Origin: Oxytricha trifallax
Taxonomy: Eukaryota; Ciliophora; Spirotrichea; Sporadotrichida; Oxytrichidae
DNA: 64,000 bases
Assembly: GCA_000711775.1 (NCBI GenBank)
Contig: ARYC01000177.1
Span: 62,001-126,000, forward strand
Direction of reading: 5' to 3'
Shown: positions 21,338 through 33,043 of the stretch, one piece after another
Layout: every line of letters starts with the position of its first letter
Numbering within the stretch: the stretch's first letter is position 1
Position numbers and translations under genes: made by a program
The notes under the pieces: generated by a model
What the model was told of the DNA's origin: nothing
The model's input: only the letters and a program-made list of their open reading frames with translations
Databases searched by the model: none

Positions 21338-22186
21338 CTTCATTTCTGTAGTCTTAATCACACAAGATAGCATTTATCAAGTTTATAAACTAACAGTTAA
21401 TGAAAAATGTATCTATATATAATAATTTATGATTTGAATGCTAGCTTAAGGGACTGGAAAAGATAATTAAGGTTTAAAGTCTAAAATTGTAAAGATGCTA
21501 GAAGTAACAAGATAAGTGATTAAAGAGATATAATTGTTAGTGGAGGAGTTCTTGGATTTAGCGGACTCTTATTCAATAAACATAAGTTGTTCAATAAAAA
21601 GTAATAATAATTCATATATTGTATCAAAAATTACAATTGATTAAAAAAACATAAAATAGGTTTTATTTAACTTCAAATTATTAAATTTAAAGATTATTGG
21701 TAATTAGCTGCGAGAGAATCATCATTTGAAGAATAAAAAATAGCAAAATACTAATTTTTACTGAGTAATATATAAAAATTTCTAAATAAATCAAATATAT
21801 GAATACTCAATATCAATAATACTTATAATATATTAATTTCTTATTTTACAATAATTCAAATATCTTAAATAAACTATGAATTAGCCATTTATTCAACATT
21901 TGTGAATGACTATATATATATTGAACTAACTCCTCATTCGATTTGAATTTCGGCATCATGCAAGATTTAAACAAATTCCTTATTTTTATGCGTTCTCTAC
22001 TTCGCTGTTGTTTCATATCTTTAGATATCAATTAGATTACTAAATCTCAAACCTTGCAATAAAATAATTAGTAATTCTTTTAATTACTTGATTAATTATA
22101 AATTCTTTAGTTCTTATCACTTAAAGTTAGGGTATAGCTGTTATAAACTCGCACTGGTATATAAAACACTAACTTTTCAGTAACTC
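21338..22186. other. AT-rich IES-like DNA
   Basis: AT-rich DNA between coding blocks C and D. The minus-strand ORF at 21846-22031 is considered and rejected elsewhere in this record. Confidence 0.4.
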
Positions 22187-22423
22187 TGGCCAACAGTGTT
22201 TTCATCAGCATTGCCATTGAAATTTCATCATGAACAAGCCCTAAATAAATAAACCCACAATAATCGGTACACTTGCTTCAACTTTAAACTGAACTCTCTT
22301 TATGATGATGTAACACTTGCTAAGTATGACTCTGTAACTTTCCTACCTTTGAATAATTAAGTGTTTAATAAAATATAATCAAAAGCCTTTTCTTAGCAGG
22401 AGTAAAGAGGAGAGGGGACTTGA
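22187..22423 (+). CDS. MDS-like coding block D
   Basis: The frame runs from about 22187, just after a possible splice acceptor or junction (ACTTTTCAG, 22167-22175), to TGA 22421-22423. It reads LPLKFHHEQALNKQTHNN, then CFNFKLNSLYDDVTLAKYD and TFLPLNNQVFNKIQ. Composition is complex and moderately GC-rich compared with the flanks. It is most likely another MDS of the locus at 19-21 kb, but its order in the mature gene is unknown. No domain was recognised. Confidence 0.38.
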
Positions 22424-24604
22424 ATACTAAAATCGAGTACGCTCGAATTAATCTACTTGATATGCTTCGAAAAGAGTGATTTAACTGCTAAAATAGTTGT
22501 TGCGCAATGAGGTTATATCATTAGAAATTTTAATCTATTAAGCACCAATTATAATTATAAGTAAAAATGAAAAATAATTTTATATGAAAATGAAATTAAT
22601 GGAAAATAAGTAAAATTATAATTATGAATTTAATCTAATTCAAAATTTTGATACTCCTTTAAAGCTAAGAATTTAATTAATATATAATTTTTACGATATT
22701 AAATTCATCCATAAAATTAATGAAATAATAATAATACTAATTATCTCACATCAAGGTGCTCAAAAGCCCATTAAGGATAGTGATAAAAAAAAGTTATAAT
22801 TAAGGGAATATTTTTAAATAAAAATCAAGTTCTTATTTATGCTGAGTCATTAACCTTATTCTACTTCAGTTGTTTGATTTACTTCTATTGATTTTTTTAT
22901 TTGGCTATCAGTTTTCTACTTTTCTTGTATCTCTTGTCTGTGTTATGCACATAGTTACCATTTCTTATGAAGATGGATTAATGATCATAGTATATTATAT
23001 TTTTTGATTTGAAGAAGAGATCTTTTAAGAAATATTCATGCTTTTTAAAGCATTTATTATGAAGTTGAATAATTTTCTTGTGTGGTTCAACTTCTAATTT
23101 AATCAGTACACGATTTAATGTGCTAGAACCTATTTTTTTAAACAGAATTACAGAGACTTAAATTAGCAAGTCAGTTATTATTAATATGCAAAAAACACAT
23201 TTTATATAGTATTTTTTTATTGTAACAAACTGATGTCATTTTTGTTGTCAGTTGTCTTATATGTAAGAAGAATTTCAATTAGCATATGGCTGTAAATTAT
23301 ATTGATAAGTTTGGTTCTCTAGTGTCGGATCTATCTTGCAGTTGAGCTTTAATTAAGTAGTCCATGCATAAGATATAAATATCTTCTAAAATTTGCCTTA
23401 ATTATTATTAATTGATATATTAAGTAAAATTCATCAATAAATTGTTGTTATTATATAAAGGTTAGTGTATTTATTAACAAATTAAATCGTTTTACTAATA
23501 TTAAATTTGAACTGATTTTATTGTAGGAGTCGAGAATTATTCTTATTATTAAATGATACCATTCTCTGTTTTATAGTTTGATGAGTCTTTGTAGGGTTTT
23601 AATTTATATTCTTTTTTTCATTATCACTTATATATGAGTTTTCGTAGTCATACATGATATACTTTCATTTTTAATATTCAATATTATTCTTTTTCTTCTA
23701 GTTTCTTCCAAGCATAAAGAGGTAATAACTTCTCTCGAAATATGGATTGAGCGATCTCTACAATATTATCATGTTTATAAGATTAATATAATTAATTTAA
23801 TTTTTCTTAGTTTTTTTTCATTGGATAGATACGATAAGCTAAAACATATCATTTTTCAATCAACTTCAACAATCAAATCTTCGAGAACCCAATTAGATTA
23901 AGTTTTTATTGATAAAAATTTTACTATTTAAGTCTACTAATTAGGCTTTATGTTGAGGATTGGGGTTTAAAAATTAGTAATTTAAGTAAGTATAACTAGT
24001 GAGATTTCTTAAACACTTCACTCAAACATATGATTAAAGTTATATGGCAGTTCTATATAAATTTTATCTTTCTAAAATTATGTATGATTATTTCTATTGT
24101 TACTTCATTTTCTTTGTTTGGCTAGACTTAACTTAAAAGCAGCTCTGAAAGATCTTCTTAAATTTTATACTTATCGAGCAGTTGCTTGATTCTTTCTTAG
24201 ATTTTTCTAACACTTGCATATAATGTAACGATTTCTTTGAAATTCACTATCTATAATTATTGCTGCAAGAACCCAAATATTCCATGATTTATTACTGCTT
24301 ATCATATCTTCTATTTTTGAGAATAATCAAGGAATACATTGAAAATTAATAAAATTGAAGCCTCCATTAATTGAGCTCTGTTGAAATCAATAAAATAAGT
24401 CTGGAGGTTGTAAGTTATGATATTTAATAAATTGAAGTCACTGTGAACGTAGAATAGAATGTGATATACTCAATCCTATACAATATCAAATTTAATATAA
24501 AACTATTTATCGTTAAAATCTATTCTCAAATAAGCATAAAATGATTGAATGTTTTTGTAATAAAATAAAAGAGTAATTTTAATACAACACTATCACTAAT
24601 ACAA
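22424..24604. other. AT-rich intergenic/IES-like DNA
   Basis: 2.2 kb of AT-rich DNA with no supportable gene, RNA or complete mobile element. If the relic at 24966-26440 came from a full TBE-like element, its transposase should lie here on the plus strand, but no DDE motifs were found by eye. Confidence 0.4.
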
Positions 24605-24900
24605 TAATCAAGCTTATCCTCCCTATTTTGAATTGTTAATATAATTATGTCGATTAATGAGCTTTAGACTACGCTTTCACAATGTAAAAAGTCTTTGATT
24701 TTGGAAGCTTCGTAGAACTAACGATTTGACTATTTAAATTGCAATTTCAAATCAACGCTAATTACCTAGCATAGTCAAGCTTATCATAGCTTATATTGAA
24801 TTCTAAATAAAATCAATTCCATTTATGAGCAAATCGATTACGCTTTAACAATTTAGAAGAGAATGAAAGAATGAATCAAAAGGTATGTATATGAATTTTA
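24605..24900. repeat. Diverged tandem duplication, unit about 170 bp
   Basis: The order CAAGCTTATC ... TGAATT ... ATGAGC ... TACGCTTTCACAAT in the first unit (about 24608-24690) recurs as TCAAGCTTATC ... TGAATT ... ATGAGC ... TACGCTTTAACAAT in the second (about 24776-24855). The copies have diverged considerably. No coding function is seen. It lies next to the 3' end of the TBE-like relic and could be a subterminal repeat of that older element. Confidence 0.4.
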
Positions 24901-25584
24901 ATTAATTAAATTGGAAAAGTAGCAATTTAGTTTAATAAGTTTTTGATGTTATTCTTAGGATTTAGTCACATAAATTAGTTAGATTTATTCAATTTTTTCA
25001 ATCGAATTTTTTGCGCTTCGTCAATTCCTTGATTCTCATTTATGATTAGATTTTATCGTATCTCGATTGTCAAACTCTATCAGATTTCAAAGTACTTACT
25101 TCAAGATTTCCTTTTCCAAATTTTTCTTTTCTGCTACATCAGGAAGATTTCTTTCCCAAGTCTTCTCATAATATTAATACAATTAATACTTACTCGAGAT
25201 AAACGGATGTTTAATCAATTAGTCGATCCAGTCATTTGTAATATCGCTCCCATTCACTTTTTTCGGATTTTGCTCCATCATCGTATCTCACTTGATGTGC
25301 ATGATCGATCACAGATCTTAAGTATTTATCCCTTTTTTTGTTCCCAGAATCGTATAGAAATACATTCTCAGAGACAGCTATTTGTTCATCTCAAAGGTCA
25401 GGAGGTATGTGCTGTCATGCTCATCTTTAATCACACCAGAGTAAAGGTTTTTTATAGACAATTTCTTATAGTGCGGGATTTTATTCATTTAGACCTAATC
25501 AGATCTAAGGGCTCTTTTCTATCCACTTAAAATGGATCTTAGGAATGCAATTTGAGTTGCTTGATAAAGAAGTTAGTATAAGTA

Positions 25585-26298
25585 TAGGAATACATTCGAT
25601 TTGGGAAAATGAATTAAAAATTAAATTTATTAAATATTAAAATAATGGCAGTTATCAAATCCAAATTGACTCATAATTAAAATCTATTCTATGGTAGATA
25701 TCGCATTATTAGCTGGATTTTACTATTAGCAAAATTCCTAAATGATCCCTGTAAGCGAGATATTTTGATTTTGAGCTAACTCCCAAAAATAGTATAATGA
25801 GTTTTCTCGCTCTGAGAAGAGTTAAATCACTTTAGTTGCTCCATTTATTTTTTTCTCGTCTGCTAACTTAACTCAAGAATCTAGTCCTTGTGGTAAGTCA
25901 TGAAATCAGAAAGCAAAAAATCTATTTGGAATTAGGCTAAAGTCTATCTGGAATTTTGGGGTGCCAAAAAGTAAATCTTAAACCAATTTTGTTGATAAAT
26001 TCAAATCAGAAGCCTTCAAATAACAATATTCTAGATCTAAAAGAAGTTAGGTTATAGATTTTAAACCAGGATCAGAAATAGTAAAACTAGCTTGAGCTCC
26101 TATAGTAGAAAATGGTTAATTGGAACCAACTAGAGTGAATTTATTATCGCAATAACAACCACCGTCTTATATTTAATGCTCTATCCAGAGTATAATATTG
26201 TCAGTGTTTGGAGGCATTTTCAAAAACATAACTGAAGGTAATTAATAATTAATTAATTTTAATTTTAATTCATTTCTAAATCGAATGTATTCCTACAA
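25585..26298 (+). mobile_element. TTGTAGGAATAC-ended MITE, Y type, copy 3, itself interrupted
   Basis: The left end is TAGGAATACATTCGATTTGG (the first TTG is lost) and the right end is intact (GTATTCCTACAA), with TA at 26299-26300. It is 714 bp instead of about 406 because of a nested 310-bp element. Without it the sequence aligns with copy 2 (14034) throughout, in the same orientation. It lies inside the TBE-like 22-kDa relic, between the exon-1-like and exon-2-like parts. Confidence 0.85.
25828..26137. mobile_element. 310-bp element with CACTTTAGTTG ends, AAT duplication
   Basis: Found by comparison with Y copy 2, which lacks it. It starts CACTTTAGTTG and ends CAACTAGAGTG (inverted, one mismatch). 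AAT at 25825-25827 and 26138-26140 is a 3-bp duplication of the ANT type used by TBEs. There is no ORF. This is a three-level nest: the element sits in a Y MITE that sits in a TBE-like gene relic. Confidence 0.7.
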
Positions 26299-26440
26299 TA
26301 ATATAAATATTATGGGCATTGATAAGCTTACAATATACTGCCAAGTATTTGTATAAATTTTTCTTTGATCTCAATTTTCTCTTAAAGTCCACTCACTTTC
26401 CTAATCTTGATTAGCTCATCTCCTACTCCATTTTAAATAG

Positions 26441-26868
26441 TCCAGATTATTTTATTTTTATTATTATATAAATAGGATCAATTATTTTATTCTATTCTAG
26501 ATAGTGTTATAATAAACAAACTGAAGAGTTTCATTAAAAGAATAAGGTTTTTTCTCTTATAATCACGAATCTATTCGCATTAATTTTTAGAGAATTTATC
26601 AGCTAATCTTAACTTGGAATTCTTGTTTATCATTAACTATTTATTAAATTGAATATTCTAAATTCTTGACTCTAAATTTATTCTTAAGTTTTCTGGAATT
26701 CCAGATAATCTGAAAAGTTTCATATTTTATTAATTATTCTTATGATTTAAAATAACTCTGAAATCTCATAGACTTTTAGTTAAATGAAGATTGTGGTTAA
26801 AATTCAATGATATAGTTATTTCTTATAATTTAATTTAAATAAGGGTACTAAATATGTTCAACTTCAAA
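26441..26868. other. AT-rich spacer
   Basis: About 430 bp between the TBE-like relic and the LINE-like coding debris. No feature recognised. Confidence 0.4.
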
Positions 26869-27503
26869 ATGAAATCCTAATAACGGAATAGCTCTCATCA
26901 AAGTAGCTCTTTTGAAGATAACCCAAAGCATAGATTTACAAAAAAAAATTCAAAAAACAGCATTTACTCTATGAAAAGCATATTAATCAACTATTTACTT
27001 CAGGATCAAGGAAAGCTAGTTTGGTACCTAAGGCATCAGATGAGAAAAAGCATAATGCAGTAGCTGTGAAAAATCCTTTGCATCAAAGAGCAATCATAAT
27101 AACATTCTCGGGAGTATAATCTATCAAATCCAGTAAAAAAAAAGTCTAAAAAATCTCAGAAATAAATGCATAAGAGAAGCTAATCCAGAATGCAACCTTA
27201 TTAGTTAAGCTATGAGTCGAACCAATCATACATAATGAGTAGCAAGCTTACCACAAAACCCAGAGAATCTCAGGATAATGGATCAAATTACATTATTGAC
27301 TTTTTTAGTCTTTCGACTTAAAACAAAAATTCCTATTTTTCACAATCTCAGATATATAGCTTAAAATCACAGTCCTATAAAATTAATAGGTAATCATTTC
27401 TACGAAACGTTATCAAGCAAATAAACCTACTTCAAACACTACATCGAGCTAAGATTCTTTGATGAGCAGCATTTGCAAAAAAATCTCAGCAACGAGTATG
27501 CTA
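26869..27503 (+). pseudogene. Ser/Lys/Gln-rich coding debris, possibly LINE ORF1
   Basis: From ATG 26869 the plus strand gives overlapping ciliate-code frames that each end in TGA and hand over to the next: MKSQQRNSSHQSSSFEDN, then SGSRKASLVPKASDEKKHN, then SYESNQSYIMSSKLTTK and FSLSTQNKNSYFSQSQ. The composition is basic and Ser/Gln-rich, as in many ORF1-type nucleic-acid-binding proteins. At least two frameshifts are needed. It lies directly upstream of possible endonuclease-like sequence, which is why ORF1 of a LINE is suggested. An unrelated low-complexity gene fragment is the alternative. An X-type MITE truncates it at 27504. Confidence 0.35.
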
Positions 27504-27919
27504 TTGTAGGAATATAATTTAATTGGGAAAATAAATTATTATTTAATTAATTAAAATAATAATTAGTGCCAGATAACTTTCTGAAAACCTAGACAATATG
27601 GTACTTGTTTGATAGAGAATTCAAAATCAGCTGGACTTTACTATTTGCGGTACTATTTATCTCATCCCTGGAGTGAGATAAATCGATTTTTATTTTGATT
27701 GATTTGTTTCGTGGAATTTATTGCCAAAATTAAAATCGATTTATCTCACTCCAGGGATGAGATAAAATAGTACCACCTATAGTAAGGTCCAGCTGATTTT
27801 GAATTCTCTATCAAACAAGTATCATATTGTCTAGGTTTCCAGAAAGTTAACTGCCACTAATTATTATTTTAATTAATTTAATTATAATTTAATTTCCTAA
27901 ATCAATTATATTCTTTCAA
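27504..27919. mobile_element. TTGTAGGAATAC-ended MITE, X type (palindromic), copy 1
   Basis: 416 bp, TA at 27502-27503 and 27920-27921. The two halves are almost perfect inverted copies (for example AGCTGGACTTTACTATTTGC near 27628 and its inverse near 27780). The internal words GATAGAGAATTCAAAATCAG and CTCATCCCTGGAGTGAGATA are shared with the other X copies. It belongs to the subgroup with ACTTTCTGAAAACC near the ends, like 45256. No coding capacity. It interrupts LINE-like debris. Confidence 0.9.
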
Positions 27920-27924
27920 TATTA

Positions 27925-29784
27925 CCAAGAAATCCAATGATTGGGGTTCTAGAAAGTAAAAGCTCTCGAGCACTTAGTAAAGGGATAATATCATTTAGAA
28001 TTAGATTATTAAGTCTTCATGTTCAGTTATTATGATTTTTGCGTTTTGAACTTCAACTCAAGAAAGGCCAAATATTATTGTCTTGGATCTTAAATTGAAA
28101 GAACTTCCCCTTCTAGGATTAACATATAGGATATTGAATCCTAAATAACTCGTTATAGACCTAACCTGATTTTTGTCTTCTTATTAATAAATCTAGATTT
28201 ATATTCTTTGAATGATGCTCAGTAATCTAAATTAAGTAGATTTATTTAATTCCAGATTACCTCATGAATTCTCATGACTCTCTCCCAATGACTTGAAAAC
28301 CCTAAAATACTATGTTTAACATACTTGCTCATTAATTCCTATAACAAAACTAAAATTATCCTAATCTCTGCAGATTTTGAAGATATAAAAATTCTGATTC
28401 ATATTCGTGTTCAGCGTGGTCTAAATGACCAGAAAATAATATCTGGAATGTTCTCACTAATACTCAAAATCTTTAACTTATACTTTATGATTTTGTTTCA
28501 AACTTTATTGCTTGAGAATCAGGATTGTAAACTTTTTTTAAAAAAAACTACATTCAAACTTAAACTTAATTGGCTTCTCTGATAACATTCTATTTATGCC
28601 AAAGCAATTCTAATTTACTTAGTGAATCCTTCAATAGATGTTTATGCTTGTGCATGCATAATCATTTACACCTATATTTGTAAGGACTTTATGCGAGCTT
28701 TGAATAGCTAGAAGAACTGATTGTGTAGGCTAATAAAATCAAAGAAGATTTGAAATCCTCAAGATCTCTTATCTAAATCTTTGATTCCTTCATCCTTGAG
28801 AATGATCAAAGTCTTTGGATTGATCTTTATAAATTCATTGAATAAACAACCGATATTAATTTAAGATCATTTAAGCATCAATGAGGTTTGGAGAGAAGAA
28901 AATCTGAATAAATATCGCAGCATTTCAGCAAAATCTAATACCTTAATATTAGGTTAAAAGTTAATTACACTAAAACATTTACAGAGGGCCTAAACTTTTT
29001 ATCTCAACAAATTCAAATATGGCCTAATAATTTATTCCAGTAAATATACTAAAAGAGAAGAATCTTTAAAATTCTCTATGCCCCAAACAATTTTTAAAGT
29101 GGTCTAAATGTACGGACCGAACATTTTCTGGACATTTAAAGATCTTAATAATTAATTCAATATATTTTAAAATTAAAATCTCTAAAATCAGAGATTGCTT
29201 TAACTTGTACGTTAAATTTTAATAGCATTTCTATCGATAAATAGTTTTAAAATTTCATATTTTTAGAATAATTATAATGAATATACTCCAATCTCATACA
29301 AACTCCAGACCCTACTTTAGAAACAAATATTTTCTTATAAAGGTTTTCTAAAGTACTATTTACTTGCCTATTCCTTTTCAAATTTATTTTTATTCTTAAA
29401 TACAATCATAAGCTTAATTCATAATTTTATTAATAGAATCACCTTATTTTAAAATACTTTTGCATAATGGGGAATCAATATGATATAGTCAAAGTAAGAG
29501 TAACTTATAATAAATACAGTATTCTAAGGGCAAATACAGATGGACTCCAGAATACAAGAAGAACATAGAGGTTAAAAGGCGGCATAATATTGAACTATGA
29601 ATTAAAAGCAGGAATATTTGTGTATAATAAGATGCAGAGAAAAATATTTGAGAATGCATTTACAATATAGTCATAAAATAAAATTGGTTAGATGGAGAAA
29701 TGCACCTTAATAAGGTAAAGATAACAGCGAGAAAAAGAAAGTATACTGGCTGAATCATAGACAAATCCCAAATCTTTAAGTTGA
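27925..29784 (+). pseudogene. LINE-like coding debris (possible endonuclease region), frameshifted
   Basis: A chain of plus-strand ciliate-code frames. One contains NIQDIESQITRYRPNLIFVF (about 28110-28270). The next has NKTKIILISADFEDIKILIH (28350-28400), where ISADF recalls the GDFN motif of LINE apurinic-type endonucleases. Others are EQLEELIVQANKIKEDLKSS (from 28699) and a frame of about 230 codons starting near 28890 (NEVWREENLNKYRSI). The final frame contains NYELKAGIFVYNKMQRKIFE and stops at TGA 29782-29784. At least three frameshifts are needed. The endonuclease match is weak and position-based. The link with the reverse-transcriptase-like debris beyond TBE copy 2 is inferred from orientation and order. 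Confidence 0.35.
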
Positions 29785-30112
29785 ATTTGAGAAAATATTC
29801 TTAGTTGTCCAAAATGGATAACCTTAATCATTCCATATAAAACCCATTATTCCCCAATTTTAAATTATATATAATGTTATTGACAAATAGAGATGAGTAA
29901 TAAATAATAATTATATATTATGTACTCAAACTTAAACAAAGTTAATTGCTTATTATGACGATGAATAACTTAGGGTAAAGTAAATAGGTAAACTAGAAAT
30001 AAAGATATCTAGTATTTAATATATAATTATAATTACTACTTTTGTAATTATTATTATTGAATAAGAGTATATTAGATAGTTAGTTTTTGTGATATGATTT
30101 CTGAATAAATTA
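29785..30112. other. AT-rich spacer
   Basis: AT-rich DNA between the LINE-like debris and a GC-rich island. Nothing recognised. Confidence 0.45.
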
Positions 30113-30373
30113 TCAATATCTCTAGAGTCTCCTGACCAATGTGTACCTCAGCAGGGGAGCGACTTTGACCTTTTGGACCTATGTGCCTCTCATATTGTGC
30201 TCCTGGGGATCTTGTTCCGTGTCATCTCTTCCCACGTCCTGACTTGCCACTTCGGACCCCGACTCGCATGAGCGCATTCCAATCAGATGTGCTTCCGGTG
30301 GCATGTCCCTTGACTGAACCGGTGGCAGTGCCAACCACTTAGACCTCTCGTTGTATTCCACTTTTTCATTCAC
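30113..30373 (-). CDS. GC-rich small ORF, 86 codons, unrecognised
   Basis: ATG at 30373 lies immediately after an in-frame TGA. The frame runs to TGA 30113-30115 in ciliate code (the standard code would stop at a TAG at 30179). The peptide is highly charged: MNEKVEYNERSKWLALPP, then VQSRDMPPEAHLIGMRSCES, VGRDDTEQDPQEHN and a basic end (KVKVAPLLRYTLVRRLQRY). The island (about 30120-30375) is strikingly GC-rich and ends abruptly in AT-rich DNA on both sides. It may be a single MDS, a germline-limited ORF or a fragment of the same kind of GC-rich DNA as at 15.5 and 55.5 kb. No motif was recognised. Confidence 0.4.
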
Positions 30374-30947
30374 TTTTTGTTAGTAAGTGAGAGTCTTGTA
30401 ATAATCAAGGACAGTATTCATGTTTTTTAATTCAAAAAACATCTTGACCATTTTTAGCAATAACAATACTAATAATAATTATAGCTATTTGCTTATTATT
30501 TAATAATTAATGCAACTAAGATTATGTAAATTTAAATAAATTCTCTATTACCTAAAAAATGTTTGACCCTATTATAAAATTGTAATATTCGTATTATAAT
30601 AGAATAAGGTATATTAAGTTTCTTTTGATAACTAAAATGTTTATTTATAGAAATTTACGTTTTAAATTATAAATTAGTTTTATTCATAAATTTTTTAAGA
30701 AATATATCATACTAATTCTATTTGCAATTTTGCATAGTTTAAAAAGAATATGTCTAATAAGATTAATTTATACTGTATAATTTGCCTTTATATAATATGA
30801 AAAAATGAATTCATTTTATATTAAGCAAGAGAAGAAAACATATTTAGTTTATAGATTTTACATTTTAAATTGCATATATTAGTTAATGATCCAACACTTT
30901 CAATAAGAATTTTAAGAATCCAAAAATTATTATAATTTTTTACTAAA
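30374..30947. other. AT-rich spacer before TBE copy 2
   Basis: AT-rich, no gene or repeat recognised. It ends with the ATT target duplication of TBE copy 2 (30948-30950). Confidence 0.5.
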
Positions 30948-31074
30948 ATTCAAAACCCCAAAACTCCTTATTGACATTTATAAGTGCTTTGATTTATAGG
31001 GAATTAGTTAGGGGTAGGGGTTATTAGTAGGGTTTAATGTGACGTTTATAGTATATTAATTTAATTTAATCTAA

Positions 31075-32339
31075 TCACTCAAAATGAACTTTTGGATCGT
31101 TTGGGAGAGGTCTGAAGTTTATCTTACTTAACCACAACTCTATCTGCTCTATTGATATGTGTGATCTTGAGTTTGGTTTTATTATAATTGACTCTGCAAA
31201 TTGTTTCATTGATTGAGACACTCTTGTTCTGTCAATAAATTGTTTACTTCTTTGCTTCGCATCCTTTTCACACCTGCTGAATAGTAATCGGTGCGAGGCA
31301 TATCGCACTCTATTATTATTGTTGAAATAGCCCACACATCCCATTAAAAGTCTCCATCTCTCCAATCTTCTATTTCTGGATAATAGCCTGGTGTGCCCAT
31401 AATGCTCTCAAGCCTTGATACTTCTACCCTTAGTGCTCTGTTGAAGTCAATTATTTCAACACTTACAGGTGAAAAATTTATCATTATATTCTCAGGCTTC
31501 AAGTCTCTGTGGATAGAGCCTAACTTGTGTAGCTCTTTTATACCTTAAAAGGTTTATATTGCTATTAAAGCAAGCTAATTATGATTCCTTTGATCTGTAA
31601 TGAAATCTCTTAGGATCATTTCATACAGTGGGAGTCTGAAAGCAACATGATCTTTGGCAAGGAGAACAGCATCTAGCTTTATTAATTATTTGCCCTCTTT
31701 AAGATTTGCTTGGGTGAGTACTTGATACTCATTTGTAAATTCCATTTAATATTTATCATCACTAAGAGATAGTTGAAGGGGTAGACTTTGCATGCAAACT
31801 GATGATCATTGATAATTTTCCTATCAAAGGAGTCTTCTATAATAAAGTAGCTTTAAAGCGAAGTATCTAAGTCAATTTAAGCAAGAACAGGAATTTTCTT
31901 GTATTGAATCTTAATCATGATTTTTGTGATTTTGGTTGTTAGCTAGTTGCGTGCCTTTTTTACGTATTCTAACTCTCTAGCTTATTCAGGCACTGCCACC
32001 TTAGAATATTCTCTCGCTTTTCTTTTGTTAAAAAGCTTCAGCTTTACTTCATGCTTTTCAATTTCTATATCTTTCTTGTGAGCTTTTAAAAGATGCTTCT
32101 TCAGGTCTCTGGTATGAGAGTATTGCTTATGGCACTCATAGCAATCATACTTTCCATCAATTTCATCATGCTTTAAGCATATAGTGGGCTTAGATTCTCT
32201 ATGCTCCTTCATATGTCTGTACCAGCTTGATTTATGAGCAAAATCTCTTTCGCATAGCTCACAAAAATATACTTCAACTTCTTCAGTATGTATAGAAAAT
32301 TCATTATTGCCTTTCTCCTCCTCTCTGTTTCCCCCACAT
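31075..32339 (-). pseudogene. TBE '57-kDa' zinc finger / kinase-like gene, copy 2, damaged
   Basis: From ATG 32339 to TGA 31075-31077. Two C2H2 fingers are readable: FCELCERDFAHKSSWYRHMK (32271-32212) and YDCYECHKQYSHTRDLKKH (about 32145-32090). A kinase-like part follows with a catalytic loop region around 31490-31515 (GSIHRDLKPENIMIN, after frameshifts) and a C-terminus ISIEQIELWLSKINF ... PNDPKVHFE. The start lacks about 11 bp relative to copy 1 and several frameshifts are needed, so this copy is not functional. Standard-code frames at 31075-31365 and 31982-32212 are pieces of this gene. Confidence 0.86.
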
Positions 32340-33043
32340 TTATTTGCTATTATTAATTTCTATTTTAATAACAGAGACCTCAAGTGATAGCTCTGGTAGA
32401 TCTTTATGAGAAAACATCTCACAGCTATCACATTTTTTATTGCTGCCAAAGGTAAGTCTCGTTTAGTTTGATGGGAGTGCTGTCGTTTTTCATAAAATCT
32501 TAGCGCTCATATTTAAATATGAATTTGAAATTATTAAACTGCCTCTATAACAGAGATCTTATATGAGAGGTTTGCAAGTCTGCAAGTTTCAAGGGGAGTT
32601 TTTAGAGTAATAGAGTAGAAATATTAATGTTAAGAGACGATTAAGCTCTAAATATGGGAGAGAAAGTAACGATTTTTACTTTCAAGAATAAGTTGATTAT
32701 AGCACTAACTGATTTTGGAGGCTCACTTAATTAAGTAATTACTGCTTTAGGAGGTACTTTGTGATTTGTGATTAAAATAAGGGTGCTCCTAATTAATTAC
32801 TAGCATTTTAGGAGCTGCTCCTAATTAAGTGCGTACCAATCTAAATTTAAAATATGGAACTATAACAGTAGAAATTGATATCAATCTCTCAAGTTTGAAA
32901 CCAGTTCTCAGAACCTTTTCCATATCCTTCTTAGAGGTTAACCTCCTATAAGATGCCCATATTTAATTGTAAGTTTTACAGAGGTATATAATTGAAATCA
33001 ATAAAAATAAATTTGAATATCATTAATTAGATCTGTAAACAAG

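Larger units (their letters stand above)
24966..26440 (-). pseudogene. Diverged relic of a TBE '22-kDa' gene, interrupted by a MITE
   Basis: The minus-strand peptide follows the TBE 22-kDa protein block by block. Relic IAFLRSILSGQKRAL matches TBE ISFLRAILCKEKKAL. IPHYKKLSIKNLY matches IPNYPEISVTNLY, FYTILGTKKG matches FGILSTIKG, and WIDQLIKHPFISSK matches WLSELQKHPYIQSK. A likely exon-1 remnant (MEQEMSQ ... IEIKEKFIQIL) lies beyond the MITE, up to about 26440. At least two frameshifts and a TGA break it, and TGA 24966-24968 ends it. Low identity but conserved order indicates a subfamily distinct from the three intact-ended TBEs here. Confidence 0.7.

Noticed and set aside
21846..22031. Minus-strand ORF with FKSNEELVQYI, similar to exon 1 of the TBE 22-kDa gene
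   Set aside because: The resemblance is about a dozen residues. No GT splice site or exon-2-like sequence follows downstream, so chance is likely.
22424..24604. A transposase partner for the TBE-like relic
   Set aside because: Expected by analogy with TBE gene order, but no DDE motifs could be read on either strand.
25042..25530. 162-codon plus-strand standard-code ORF
   Set aside because: It is the antisense of the TBE-like 22-kDa relic, which explains its length. The minus strand shows family similarity and the plus strand reads as hydrophobic, low-information peptide.
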